Assembly: GCA_034717495.1 (NCBI GenBank)
Contig: JAYELL010000065.1
Location: forward strand, 1-35,453
Origin: Chloroflexota bacterium
GTDB lineage: Bacteria; Chloroflexota; Anaerolineae; JAAEKA01
Length of the DNA stretch: 35,453 bases
Direction of reading: 5' to 3'
The notes under the pieces were generated by a model. It had not been told where the DNA came from and did not search any database. It saw only the letters and a program-made list of their open reading frames with translations. Below are positions 17,682-25,939 of the stretch, in pieces. How positions within the stretch are numbered: the stretch's first letter is position 1; each line of letters starts with the position of its first letter. The translations under genes were made by a program, and so were the position numbers.

Positions 17682-19646
17682 CTATCCGATGGCCAGCATG
17701 CGGTCAACCGCGGTGAAGGCCCTGGCCCGAATCTCCTCCGGCACGATAGTCTCATACTGCATGTACTTCAGCGCGTCCCGGGTCATCTCCAGGGTAATCT
17801 GGTTCATGTGAGGGCAACGCACACTGCAGAGCCGAACCATCTCCTTGGCCGGATTGGCAGCAGCGATATTGTCCCCCATGGAACACTCTGTCAGCAACAG
17901 GTAGCGTGAAGCATCCACCTGCTCCACGTAACGGATCAAGGCGTTGGTGCTGCCGCTGAAATCGGATGCCTCGACCACCTCAGGAGAACATTCCGGATGG
18001 GCCAGCACAACCACATCGGGGAACTGCGAGCGTACCATCTCGACATCCGCCACGGTGAACTGCTCGTGTACCTCGCAGCGAGCTGTCCAGCCGATCATTT
18101 GATAGTCAAGCTCAGTATCCAGGGCCATCATGCCGCTGGGCAGTTTTTTCGGGAAGACGATCTGCTTGCCCGTGTCCCGGGCCACGTTGCGGGCCAGGTA
18201 CTCGTCGGGCAGGAAAATGACCATGTCGCCGCCCAGGGAGTCCACCACGGCAGCCGCGTTGCTGGAGGTGCAGCAGATATCGCACTCCGCCTTGACGTCA
18301 GCATAGGTGTTGACGTAGGTCACCACAGGCACACCCGGAAAGCGGGCCTTGAGAGCACGAACATCCTCGGCCGTGATGCCTTCGGCCAGAGAACAGCCAG
18401 CCTTCAGGGAAGGAATCAACACCGTGCGTGTCGGGTTGAGAATCTTGGCCGTCTCAGCCATGAACTTGACGCCGCAGAAGAGGATCACATCCTTATCGGT
18501 CATGGCAGCCTTGCGACTTAGATCCAGCGAGTCGCCCACGAAATCGGGAACCGAGTGGAACAGGGCAGGTTCCATGTAGTTGTGCCCCAGGATCACTGCA
18601 TTGCGCTCAACCTTGAGTTGATTGATCTCAAAGGCCAGTTCCGCCGCGACCTGCAATTCGAAATCGGGTGTGTATTCCCCGATCCGCTCCTGTAATTCCT
18701 CGTAGATTTCCTCAACGCTCATATCTGTGCGATCACGAGCAGTAAGTGTCGATGACATAGATCCGCTCCCTTTTTGAGAATCACTCACCTTAATCGTTTC
18801 CTCGATCTCCAGGCTTATGTCGAGTGCCTTCACCGAATGGGTGAGGGCTCCCGAGGAAATATAGTCAACACCGGTCCGGGCGATCGCCGCCACCGTGTCC
18901 AGGTTGACGTTTCCCGATGCTTCCAACGGCACCCGGCCACCGGCCATGGCTACTGCCTGCCGCATCTGTGCCAGGCTCATGTTATCGACCAGAATGCGAT
19001 CGACGTCCAGATCCAGGACCTGCTGCAACTGCTCCAGGGTCGTGACCTCGACCTCGATCGCCCGCCCGCGATCGTCGGTTTCCCGGACGCGCCGCACTGC
19101 TTCGGCCACACTCCCGACCGCGGCGATGTGGTTGTCCTTGATCATCGCCATGTCGTAGAGACCGAAACGATGATTCTCACCACCGCCCAGGCGAACCGCC
19201 CACTTATCGAAAACTCGTAGCCCTGGCGCTGTCTTGCGCGTATCCAGAATGATTGCATGGCTGCCTTCGACGGCGTCCACAAAACGGCGGGTCATCGTCG
19301 CAATGCCCGACATGCGTTGCAGATAGTTCAAAGCAAGCCGCTCGCCGGCCAATATGGCGCGCCCGGGACCTACGATGGACGCGATCACCTGCCGGTCGGC
19401 CACCCGGTCGCCATCCTGCATATGCCGCGTCACCGTCACCCGCGGATCGAGCTGGCGGAAGACCTCCTCCACCACATCCAGGCCGGCGACGATTCCTGCC
19501 TGCTTGGCAAGCAACTCCCCGGACAGGACCAGATCCTCCGGGATAGTGCTCAAGGTCGTAACGTCGCCGTCGCCCATATCCTCATCGAGCGCGTACTCGA
19601 TCGCCTGTTTTGCCTCTGCCGAAACCTGGCCGTTATTACCTTTCAT
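17682..19646 (-). CDS. nadC-nadA: Bifunctional fusion: NadC quinolinate phosphoribosyltransferase - NadA quinolinate synthase
   Basis: A single 654-residue frame. Residues ~1-285 are a complete NadC (YALDEDMGDGDVTTL near the start; RMSGIATMTRRFVDAV; DTRKTAPGLR; EVEVTTLEQL; ASGNVNLDTVAAIARTGVD). Residues ~297-654 are a complete NadA (LGHNYMEPALFHSV, DFVGDSLDLSRKAA, FCGVKFMAETAKILNP, DICCTSSNA, and the C-terminal RCPHMNQITLE, with the [4Fe-4S] cysteines). The product makes quinolinate from iminoaspartate and dihydroxyacetone phosphate, then converts it with PRPP to nicotinate mononucleotide. The frame extends to 19736, but ATG 19646 follows AAAGAGGAAT. The linker is short and polar. NadA keeps its own ATG (18758) and Shine-Dalgarno, so a free NadA may also be made. 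A one-base indel at the junction, natural or a sequencing error, could have created the fusion. Confidence 0.9.
   Translation of the reverse strand: MKGNNGQVSAEAKQAIEYALDEDMGDGDVTTLSTIPEDLVLSGELLAKQAGIVAGLDVVEEVFRQLDPRVTVTRHMQDGDRVADRQVIASIVGPGRAILAGERLALNYLQRMSGIATMTRRFVDAVEGSHAIILDTRKTAPGLRVFDKWAVRLGGGENHRFGLYDMAMIKDNHIAAVGSVAEAVRRVRETDDRGRAIEVEVTTLEQLQQVLDLDVDRILVDNMSLAQMRQAVAMAGGRVPLEASGNVNLDTVAAIARTGVDYISSGALTHSVKALDISLEIEETIKVSDSQKGSGSMSSTLTARDRTDMSVEEIYEELQERIGEYTPDFELQVAAELAFEINQLKVERNAVILGHNYMEPALFHSVPDFVGDSLDLSRKAAMTDKDVILFCGVKFMAETAKILNPTRTVLIPSLKAGCSLAEGITAEDVRALKARFPGVPVVTYVNTYADVKAECDICCTSSNAAAVVDSLGGDMVIFLPDEYLARNVARDTGKQIVFPKKLPSGMMALDTELDYQMIGWTARCEVHEQFTVADVEMVRSQFPDVVVLAHPECSPEVVEASDFSGSTNALIRYVEQVDASRYLLLTECSMGDNIAAANPAKEMVRLCSVRCPHMNQITLEMTRDALKYMQYETIVPEEIRARAFTAVDRMLAIG
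18756..18775 (-). promoter_or_regulatory. Internal ribosome binding site and start of the NadA part
   Basis: Within the fused frame the minus strand reads AAAAAGGGAGCGGATCTATG. GGGAG is eight bases before an in-frame ATG (18758) that is the expected NadA start. It could give a separate ~358-residue NadA. Confidence 0.55.
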
Positions 19647-19699
19647 ATTCCTCTTTCCAGTCCACTGTAGACTCCAATCATCTTCTCCCTTCGCCCAAC

Positions 19700-20395
19700 T
19701 CAGTATGGTGGCTCTGCTGGCCCGAGATAACCACACATCCCCATCCTCGGTGAGTTCGCCAACGGCACTGGTTCCCCATACTCCTCGTGTGGGTGCTCCT
19801 TTACATGCTCATCTACATGCTCATCACACAACGTCCCCCACACGCCCGATTCGTACAGGCACTCTATGCACAACCATGACGCCGCTTGCCCACACTCGAT
19901 GCATTCTGCCTCCGGTGGATCATTCCGCGCCATCAACATGATCGGATGCACCGTCAACGGCTTGCCTTCCCGTACCTCCACCCCTTTGACCAGCGTCTCC
20001 GATGAGGTCCCAAAGTCATAGATGTGCGTCAACTCCACGCCAGGCTCAAAGACCCGCTCCACCTGCCTGCCCTTGGCCATCTCCTCGCCTCGCCAACCAC
20101 CAACGGAAAACTGGCTCAAATGCCCACAGCATTCCAGCCAGATGGCTCGCAGGTAGCGATCCAAATCCTCCAGCGCCGCCGAACCGTTCATCTCCAGGTG
20201 CAACCAGAAGTTCCCTCGCCAGGCGTCCTGCACCTGCAAATGATACAACCGTTGCTCTTTGCCAGCCTGTTGATTGGCCTTTTCAATGGCTTTTTGGCGC
20301 TCCGAGCAGGCGCGTAGATGCCTTGTCAGACCGCCTCGCGTCATTTCGCGCCCACAGAAGACGCACTTCCCGCGCGTTTGCTTTCTCCGTGCCAT
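19700..20395 (-). CDS. Zinc-finger protein with pRiA4b ORF3-like domain
   Basis: A 231-residue protein. An N-terminal zinc-finger-like motif reads CVFCGREMTRGGLTRHLRAC. Residues ~50-150 resemble the plasmid pRiA4b ORF-3-like domain (LHLEMNGSAALEDLDRYLR; HIYDFGTSSETLVKGVEV). Residues ~160-200 hold a second metal-binding cluster (CIECGQAASWLCIECL, LCDEH). The DNA-binding or RNA-binding role is unproven; the family is common in mobile and environmental genomes. The frame opens at 20650, but ATG 20395 is preferred because AAGGAGG lies about ten bases before it and upstream residues look noncoding. It ends 54 bp before nadC-nadA on the same strand. Confidence 0.72.
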   Translation of the reverse strand: MARRKQTRGKCVFCGREMTRGGLTRHLRACSERQKAIEKANQQAGKEQRLYHLQVQDAWRGNFWLHLEMNGSAALEDLDRYLRAIWLECCGHLSQFSVGGWRGEEMAKGRQVERVFEPGVELTHIYDFGTSSETLVKGVEVREGKPLTVHPIMLMARNDPPEAECIECGQAASWLCIECLYESGVWGTLCDEHVDEHVKEHPHEEYGEPVPLANSPRMGMCGYLGPAEPPY

Positions 20396-20805
20396 CTGAG
20401 CTTCGCCTCCTTCATGAATTGCTGCCGTCAGGGCAGTTCCTATTGAGACAGGATTTCGTCGATAGGCTGCTCTGTCGGCGCTTGGCCTGCTGCACCCTCT
20501 CCAGGATCGAGGTCCTCTCGACAGCGCTGAAGCAGCGGGCTGGCCTTGCAGCCAACCTCTCCTCCACAGTCCAGTGGCGTCGCCCTCCCCGACAGGGAAG
20601 CCCGCCGGGGGTACCGGTGCCTGCCACCGCACTGTGCACTCCTCGATCATGGATTATATCCCTTCTCACCTTGTCTGAGAAGCGCCCGACTGCCACTTGT
20701 TTTTCAGCCCGTTTTCTCTCACTTCCATCCAGGCAATACATCACCCCCCACGCCCCCCGGCCTTCGGCGCTTCTCAACTAACCTAAAGCACACCCAATTA
20801 AAATG
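20396..20805. other. Intergenic region without a recognised gene
   Basis: About 410 bases between the DinB-family gene and the zinc-finger gene. Open frames exist on both strands but lack family resemblance or ribosome binding sites. It presumably carries the zinc-finger gene promoter. No repeat or terminator was identified with confidence. Confidence 0.5.
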
Positions 20806-21354
20806 TTAGCGATTGAGAGTGGCTCGCATTTCAGCCAGGTGATGGAAGCTATGGCGCAAAGCATGATCCTCGATAAAAAACTGGGCAGTTAGCGGGGCGT
20901 CGGCGTTGAGCGATACTGTTGCGGCCTGGTCCAGTTCCTCGTCAGTGAACGCCCGGACTCTCTCGGCCGCCGCCCTGCTGTTTTTCCACAACAAGGCGAT
21001 TGTTTCTTGTTTTTCCACTTCTGTATGTTCCCGGGCATGCTCCGCATTCATCTGGTCAACTGCATCCCAGGTTACGCCGGTAATCGGCTTTCCCACAGCC
21101 AATTGCCGGGCCAGGTCAATCTCGACGGGGTACATGCTGGCAATGTGGTGAACCAAAACACCAATCGAGCGTTCCTCACCCGGTACGATCACCTGCCATT
21201 CAACGTCAGAAAGACCCTCGGCAAAGGCGGCCAAAGCACCGGTCCCTTGCTCAATCCGGTCGGCCAGGGCATTGGCTCGTTTACTCTTGACCGCATCCAT
21301 TATCCTGGCTCCCTGTTCAATCTGTTTTCCATAGTCATTGGTTTGAATACTCAT
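20806..21354 (-). CDS. DinB superfamily protein
   Basis: A 182-residue predicted four-helix-bundle protein of the DinB/YfiT-like superfamily, whose members often bind a metal through three histidines and act as thiol-dependent transferases or are of unknown role. Visible histidines are in VLVHHIASMYPVE in the first half and in DHALRHSFHHLAEMRATLNR at the C-terminus. The ATG at 21354 follows AAAGGAGTCAGTT. An imperfect 21-bp palindrome typical of a TetR-family operator lies 36 bases upstream. Substrate unknown. Confidence 0.82.
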   Translation of the reverse strand: MSIQTNDYGKQIEQGARIMDAVKSKRANALADRIEQGTGALAAFAEGLSDVEWQVIVPGEERSIGVLVHHIASMYPVEIDLARQLAVGKPITGVTWDAVDQMNAEHAREHTEVEKQETIALLWKNSRAAAERVRAFTDEELDQAATVSLNADAPLTAQFFIEDHALRHSFHHLAEMRATLNR

Positions 21355-21389
21355 AACTGACTCCTTTACTATTATTGTGTTAGATGTAT

Positions 21390-21410
21390 TGTTGAACGAT
21401 CGTTAGAACA
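21390..21410. promoter_or_regulatory. Palindromic operator, TetR-family-like
   Basis: The plus strand contains the perfect 10-bp palindrome AACGATCGTT flanked by TGTT and AACA, giving a 21-bp dyad with two mismatches per arm. AACGATCGTT-type palindromes are common TetR/AcrR operators. It overlaps the region where the DinB-gene promoter should lie (AATAAT follows on the minus strand). No TetR gene is in the window. Confidence 0.5.
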
Positions 21411-21444
21411 AAATCGAGCGATTTCACAACGGCTATTTGCGGTA

Positions 21445-21894
21445 CTACACCTCCTTCAGTTCGGCGAGATGCCGATTCACGGCAAACTCAAAAACATCAG
21501 GCCGAGCGTAATGTCCAGCAACGTCAAACATCCGTTTCGAGGCAGTGATCAAATCAAGGTCGATGTCCGCATAGATGATTTCTTCCCTGTTTTCTACAGG
21601 CCCCGCTATTATATTCCCTTGCGGGTCAATTACACAACTGCGTCCCGAATTAATCCATCCGGCATCTTCCGGATAGAGCTTCTTGAACTCGAATCGATCC
21701 GGAATATCCTCCGGAACAAGCCAGACCCAGTCCGGATAGGCCGGAATGAATGCTTCCGGAAACACGACCAGCTTTGCCCCATTTTGTCCGGCCTCGGCTA
21801 TAATGTCGCAAGCTTTTTCCAACGTCGCCTGCCGATCCAGGAATATTGGCGTTACCTGGGCCACGGCAACTGTAAAGTTTTTCTCACTACTCAT
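21445..21894 (-). pseudogene. Nitrilase with in-frame internal deletion of the catalytic core
   Basis: A 149-residue frame with both ends of a carbon-nitrogen hydrolase (nitrilase branch, normally ~310 residues). The N-terminus is intact through the catalytic glutamate loop (VVFPEAFIPAYPDWVWLV, Glu47). At residues 60-63 it jumps straight to a late segment, EDIPDRFEFKKLYPEDAGW, and runs to a normal C-terminus (FDVAGHYARPDVFEFAVNR). The middle, with the catalytic Lys and Cys, is absent, so it should be inactive. The reading frame is preserved across the junction (about 21705-21715). The ATG at 21894 follows GGGAG. It sits between a truncated permease and the DinB gene. An assembly collapse is an alternative to true deletion. 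Confidence 0.8.
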
Positions 21895-21912
21895 CTTAAT
21901 CTCCCTTTTGAT

Positions 21913-22167
21913 TTATACCGCCGGGTGAATGGGGGCGGTGGAGTGAGGAAAGACCGGGCCGGCAAAAACTTCCGGCACGTCCCCCTGCCGTTGCGCGGCA
22001 ATATCGGCCCCAATTTGAGCCATCGGCGCGCGCGCCGCCTGGCGATAACCGGTAGCGTACGCTTGCAAACTGACAAACAGCGCCACGCCCAGAGCCACGC
22101 TGAAAACCGCCGCCAAAGTTCGCCCTGGCCGGTGTAAGAGTTCGGTGAACAGATACGTTGGGTTCAA
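21913..22167 (-). pseudogene. Truncated ABC transporter permease (MacB/FtsX-type) N-terminus
   Basis: An 84-residue frame with TTG start 22167 and AGGAG ten bases upstream. It reads as the N-terminal membrane helix of an FtsX/MacB-type permease (LLHRPGRTLAAVFSVALGVA) followed by the start of its periplasmic domain (ARAPMAQIGADIAAQRQGDV). Such permeases have ~380 or more residues with three further helices; here the frame stops after about 70 homologous residues, directly before the damaged nitrilase. It follows a two-component system and a direct-repeat operator, so it was probably the regulated target of that system. Confidence 0.7.
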
Positions 22168-22193
22168 CTGGTAACAACTCCTGATTTTTCGGA

Positions 22194-22248
22194 AGTGTAC
22201 CAGCGTTTGCTTGGGGTTTGCTAAAGGAAAGCTAAAGACTTTCTAAAG
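22194..22248 (-). promoter_or_regulatory. Promoter with three 11-bp direct repeats, probable OmpR/PhoB-type operator
   Basis: CTAAAG occurs on the plus strand at 22221, 22232 and 22243, exactly 11 bases apart (CTTTAG on the minus strand). An extended -10, TGGTACACT, lies on the minus strand with its hexamer at 22194-22199. The nearest repeat would overlap the -35 position, the arrangement used by PhoB-type activators. The adjacent response-regulator gene has the matching winged-helix output domain. Confidence 0.65.
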
Positions 22249-22276
22249 AAATGAGGAATACACCTTGAGGCGATGT

Positions 22277-23629
22277 TTATTTTGGGGAAGCAGTCAAGGG
22301 CAGGTTCACGGTAAAAACACTCCCCTTCCCCGGCATACCTTCACTTTCAACATTGACCGTACCGCCGTGCGCCTCTACAATTGCTTCTACAATGGACAGC
22401 CCCAATCCGGCGCGACCCTCTGCGGGATTGCGGGCGCGGTCGGCGCGATAGAAACGTTCAAAAATGTGGGGCAAATCCTCGGCGGAGATGCCTGCGCCAG
22501 TGTCCCGGATGATGAGACGCAATTGTTCATCCTGACATTGGGCAGTCAATAAAATCTCGCCGTTGGCGGGGGTATGCCGCACCGCATTTTCCAGCAGGTT
22601 AAAGAGCGCTTGCCCCATCCGCTCCACATCGATGTTGAGCAACGGCAGATCAGCCGGAACTTCATAACGCAGCTGCACCTCCTGTGCCGCCGCCAATGGC
22701 ATTGCCCGCTCAACAGTTTCTGCAACCAAATCAAGGGGCGCCACGGCGCGCCGATCGAGCGGCAACACGCCCCTATCCAGAGCCGCCGCCTGGCGCAAGT
22801 CGCCCACCAGACGCAGCAAGCGAGCTACTTCGACATGCATCGCATCGAAGGCCATTTCCGCCGAGCGCCGGTCAGCGATCTGGCCGAAGCGCAATCCTTC
22901 CAGATAGCCGCGAATGACAGTCAGCGGGGTGCGGAGATCGTGCGAGACGTTGGCCACCAGTTCCCTCCGCAACTGCTCTACACTGCCCACGCTTTCTGCC
23001 ATCTGGTTAAAGGTTCGTCCCAAAGTAGCCACTTCATCTTGCCCGCGCGGCGATACCCGCGCGGTGTAATCGCCCTGCGCAAATTGGATGGCGGCTTGCT
23101 CCATTTCAGCCAGGGGACGATTGATAGAACGGGTTAACAGCACACTCAATCCCGCTGCCAGCAGCGCCACAAACACCCCGGCAACAATCAATGCACGAGT
23201 CACATCGGCCAAAAAGGTCTCATCGGCGCGTTGATGAGATACATTGTGTTGAACAAAAACCGTGCCGATGGTTGTATCGCTTCCATCAAGCACCGGAATG
23301 GTCACATTGATATTGGGAATATTCGCCGCATTCTATCCCATCAGGTCAGATTGGGTGCCGGCGATAATGCGTCCCCGCTCGTCGCCCAGTGTAATTGGCG
23401 CGCCAATCATCAATCCGGCTTCTTCGATGTCCGGCTGAACGCCCTTCCACGAGCCATTTCTGGCATAATAGCCCGTTAGCATCACCGGCAGCATTTCGCT
23501 GTGAGAAGCAGCTTGAGCGCTGAGATAGCGAGAGAACGTTTGCGCCGTGACCTGGCGAATGATAATTGTCATTAACGCCACGGTTATCCCAATCAATACC
23601 AAATAACTGAATAACAAGCGACGCGCCAT
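22277..23629 (-). pseudogene. Sensor histidine kinase interrupted by one in-frame amber codon
   Basis: The coding frame runs unbroken from ATG 23629 to the stop at 22277 except for a single TAG at 23333-23335 (codon 99). Before it are the first membrane helix (LLFSYLVLIGITVALMTIII) and part of the extracytoplasmic sensor. After it are the rest of the sensor, a second membrane helix, HAMP (SINRPLAEMEQAAIQFAQGD), the H-box VSHDLRTPLTVIRGYLEG with the phosphorylated His, the N-box NLLENAVRHTP, and the DTGAGI and GLGLSIVEA ATP-binding boxes. All kinase motifs are intact, so a new start at 23305 could give a cytosol-competent kinase lacking the first helix. The start overlaps the response-regulator stop as TAATG. 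The change may be a CAG-to-TAG mutation or a sequencing error. Confidence 0.85.
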
Positions 23630-24264
23630 TAGACTTCCTCTTGAAAAGCGTACCCTACGCCGCGCACGGTGCGAATCAACGTCGCTCCGGCGGGTTCAAG
23701 TTTTCGGCGCAGATTGCTGACGTGGGCAGTCACGGTTTCTTCTCCGGCTTCATCGTTGTATCCCCACACCTTTTCCAACAGATGGCCGCACGCAAAAGCC
23801 CAGCCGGGATTAGCCATCAAGATATGGAGGATCTCAAACTCTATCGGAGTGAGGTCTATCGGCTTTTTATCCAAAGTGACAATATGGCGGGCGGGGTCGA
23901 GCCGCAAACGGGGGCCGCCCAAAAATGCCGGTTGTGGCGGGTCGTTGTATTGATAGGCGCGTCGCAGCAGCGCTTTAACGCGGGCAATGAGTTCAATGGG
24001 GCTGAAGGGTTTAGTGAGATAGTCGTCGGCGCCAATGCCCAGCCCAATCGCTTTGTCGGTATCTTCGGCGCGGGCGGTGAGCATCAGATTGGGCGCGGCA
24101 GATTGTCGCCGAATACGACGGCACAGTTCCAGCCCGTCAATACCGGGCAGCATAATATCAAGCAAAACCAGTTGCGGCGAGTGTTGCCGAAAAGCTTGTT
24201 CACCCGATAGCCCATCTTGGGCGACGATAACCCTGAAATCTTCACGAGGTCCCGCTTCAAGATA
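23629..24264 (-). pseudogene. OmpR-family response regulator lacking its N-terminus
   Basis: The C-terminal winged-helix domain is complete (LTPIEFEILHILMANPG; VTAHVSNLRRKL; IRTVRGVGYAF). The receiver has its phosphorylatable Asp (LLDIMLPGIDG) and the conserved Lys (YLTKPFSP). Homology can be read upstream to about YLEAGPREDF (24264), but the first receiver strand with the acidic pocket (normally I-L-x-V-D-D-E) is missing and the frame runs into the stop of the cupin gene at 24280. Without that pocket Mg2+-dependent phosphorylation should fail. Only a TTG-initiated 178-residue product from 24165 is possible. It pairs with the damaged kinase and probably bound the 11-bp repeats at 22221-22248. 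Confidence 0.8.
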
Positions 24265-24279
24265 ACCCGCTCTCCTTAA

Positions 24280-24807
24280 TCATGAAGCGAAACCTCTGGG
24301 CATGCTTCTTTCGTCCTGACTACAGCCTAGCATGTTGATATCGTTAACTCTGTCGGGATAAGCATCGATAAGTTGATCACGAACACCACCCTCAAACATA
24401 TCATCGGTAAATCCGGGGGCCATCGTACACCCAAATAGCGAATATCTTCCTCCGGCCACCATGTGTCCAGCTTGCCAAACGCTCGCTGGAACAACAAATT
24501 GTACATATTGTCCCTTTAGCGGATCATCTCCCATAATCACATCTTTGCTTGACCCATCTGGATACAACAACACGAGCCGAAGTGGATCTCCTCCATAAAA
24601 GTGCCAGACCTCATCGACAGGTAGTTTATGAAAAAGTGAAACACTACGAGGTTCGTCGCAGTAGAGAGCGATCATGGCGGTGCCACAAGGCTTGCCATCA
24701 CCGGATTCTTGATCCGAGCGGTAGGTGCTTGTAAACAGGGTTTCTTCAACTGGCAATGGTTCGAGTTTGTAGTGTTCGATTAACGCTTTTGCCTCTGGCA
24801 GCATCAT
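24280..24807 (-). CDS. Cupin domain protein, DUF985 (cupin_5) family
   Basis: A 175-residue cupin. Family signatures are SLFHKLPVDEVWHFYGGDPL, DDPLKGQYVQFVVPASVWQA and GRYSLFGCTMAPGF, with the His/Glu/His pattern that can bind a metal. Members are linked to sugar-epimerase-like cupins but the reaction is not established. The ATG at 24807 (or the next one, 24804) follows GAGGTG. It begins five bases after the Gfo/Idh/MocA gene, so the two form an operon. Its stop lies at the edge of the truncated response regulator, marking a rearrangement junction. Confidence 0.87.
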   Translation of the reverse strand: MMLPEAKALIEHYKLEPLPVEETLFTSTYRSDQESGDGKPCGTAMIALYCDEPRSVSLFHKLPVDEVWHFYGGDPLRLVLLYPDGSSKDVIMGDDPLKGQYVQFVVPASVWQAGHMVAGGRYSLFGCTMAPGFTDDMFEGGVRDQLIDAYPDRVNDINMLGCSQDERSMPRGFAS

Positions 24808-24812
24808 TCACC

Positions 24813-25835
24813 TCATATTTCCGTTAGCCGATCCCCGACAGCATCAAGCAGGCCTTGTGTTTGCTCACTAGTACGCATGCTGGCTCGGGCTGCTTGACCT
24901 TCCGGATCTGCGGTCAATGCAATAAAATTCTGAATCATGTGGACAACTTGGGGCTGATGACTGGGAGTGGTGACCTCCTTGAATTCTGTTGGGTTTACAA
25001 TGCCTGAGCGCTGGATGAAACCGACCGGATACCCAGGAATGTTTATGGCAAATCCATCAGCCCAGTCAAGAACGAAATCATCGAGACTGATCATTCCCCG
25101 CTGCCCAAATATGTTGAGTTCCATAGCACAGGTACCGACATTGTAACCGACATCCCAAGTGGATGTGCAACCATCGGACAACAATAGCACCCCCGCACCG
25201 CGAATCATAGCACCGGTAACATCATCTCTCTGTGCAAAGCCGCTCGCACTGACAAGACTCGCGCCGGTCGTTGCGAACTCAGTAATTGCCCGCATTGAAT
25301 ACCAGGCCATATCACCAATTGCGCCGGTGGGCTCCTTTTCCGGATTAAACCGGATATTACTTCGATCTGTAGAAGGAAAGAAGAAGGAGGTGTAGATCGC
25401 CTGCACTTTGCCAATACGTTCTTCAAGTTCTTGCTTTAGCTGCCTGGTGCGGGGATGGTGAACGAAGTGAGTGGCATCCATAAAGGCAACGCCTTTAGCA
25501 CGACAGGCCCCCGTAATTTCTTGAAGCGAGCTGAGGTTGACGAACGGCTTTTCAGCAAGGATATGTTTATTGCTCTGCGCCGCGGCAATACAGATATCCT
25601 CCCGTGCAGAAGTTGGGGTTGCCACATACACGGCATCGAGACCAGGCCAGGCAACCAGATCATTCCAGGATTCAAAAACCTGCATTTCCCCGTGTTTATC
25701 AGCAAATGCTTTGGCGTTCTCGCGGCGTCGACTGGCAACTGCAACTAACCTGGCCTCAGTATCCTTAATGGCATTGGCGACGACGTCGGCGATAAATCCT
25801 GTACCGACAATTCCGAGCCTGATCTTGGAATTCAT
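24813..25835 (-). CDS. Gfo/Idh/MocA-family oxidoreductase
   Basis: A 340-residue protein. The N-terminal Rossmann fold begins KIRLGIVGTGFIADVVANAI, with the GxGxxA nucleotide-binding motif. The family EKP motif is in HILAEKPFVNLSSL, and its Lys normally takes part in catalysis. The C-terminal substrate domain is complete. It is expected to oxidise or reduce a sugar or related carbonyl compound with NAD(P); the substrate cannot be told. AGAGGGGATGGA precedes ATG 25835. It is operonic with the cupin gene and lies downstream of a sulfatase remnant, a pairing seen in sugar-degradation clusters. Confidence 0.9.
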   Translation of the reverse strand: MNSKIRLGIVGTGFIADVVANAIKDTEARLVAVASRRRENAKAFADKHGEMQVFESWNDLVAWPGLDAVYVATPTSAREDICIAAAQSNKHILAEKPFVNLSSLQEITGACRAKGVAFMDATHFVHHPRTRQLKQELEERIGKVQAIYTSFFFPSTDRSNIRFNPEKEPTGAIGDMAWYSMRAITEFATTGASLVSASGFAQRDDVTGAMIRGAGVLLLSDGCTSTWDVGYNVGTCAMELNIFGQRGMISLDDFVLDWADGFAINIPGYPVGFIQRSGIVNPTEFKEVTTPSHQPQVVHMIQNFIALTADPEGQAARASMRTSEQTQGLLDAVGDRLTEI

Positions 25836-25939
25836 TCCATCCCCTCTCTGGTGATTACTTTCGATGATGTTTCGGCCGCTGCGGATCAGGCGCTCTGTTG
25901 AGCATCGCCTGCATCCCGCTTGTTCGATTCTCTCTTGAG

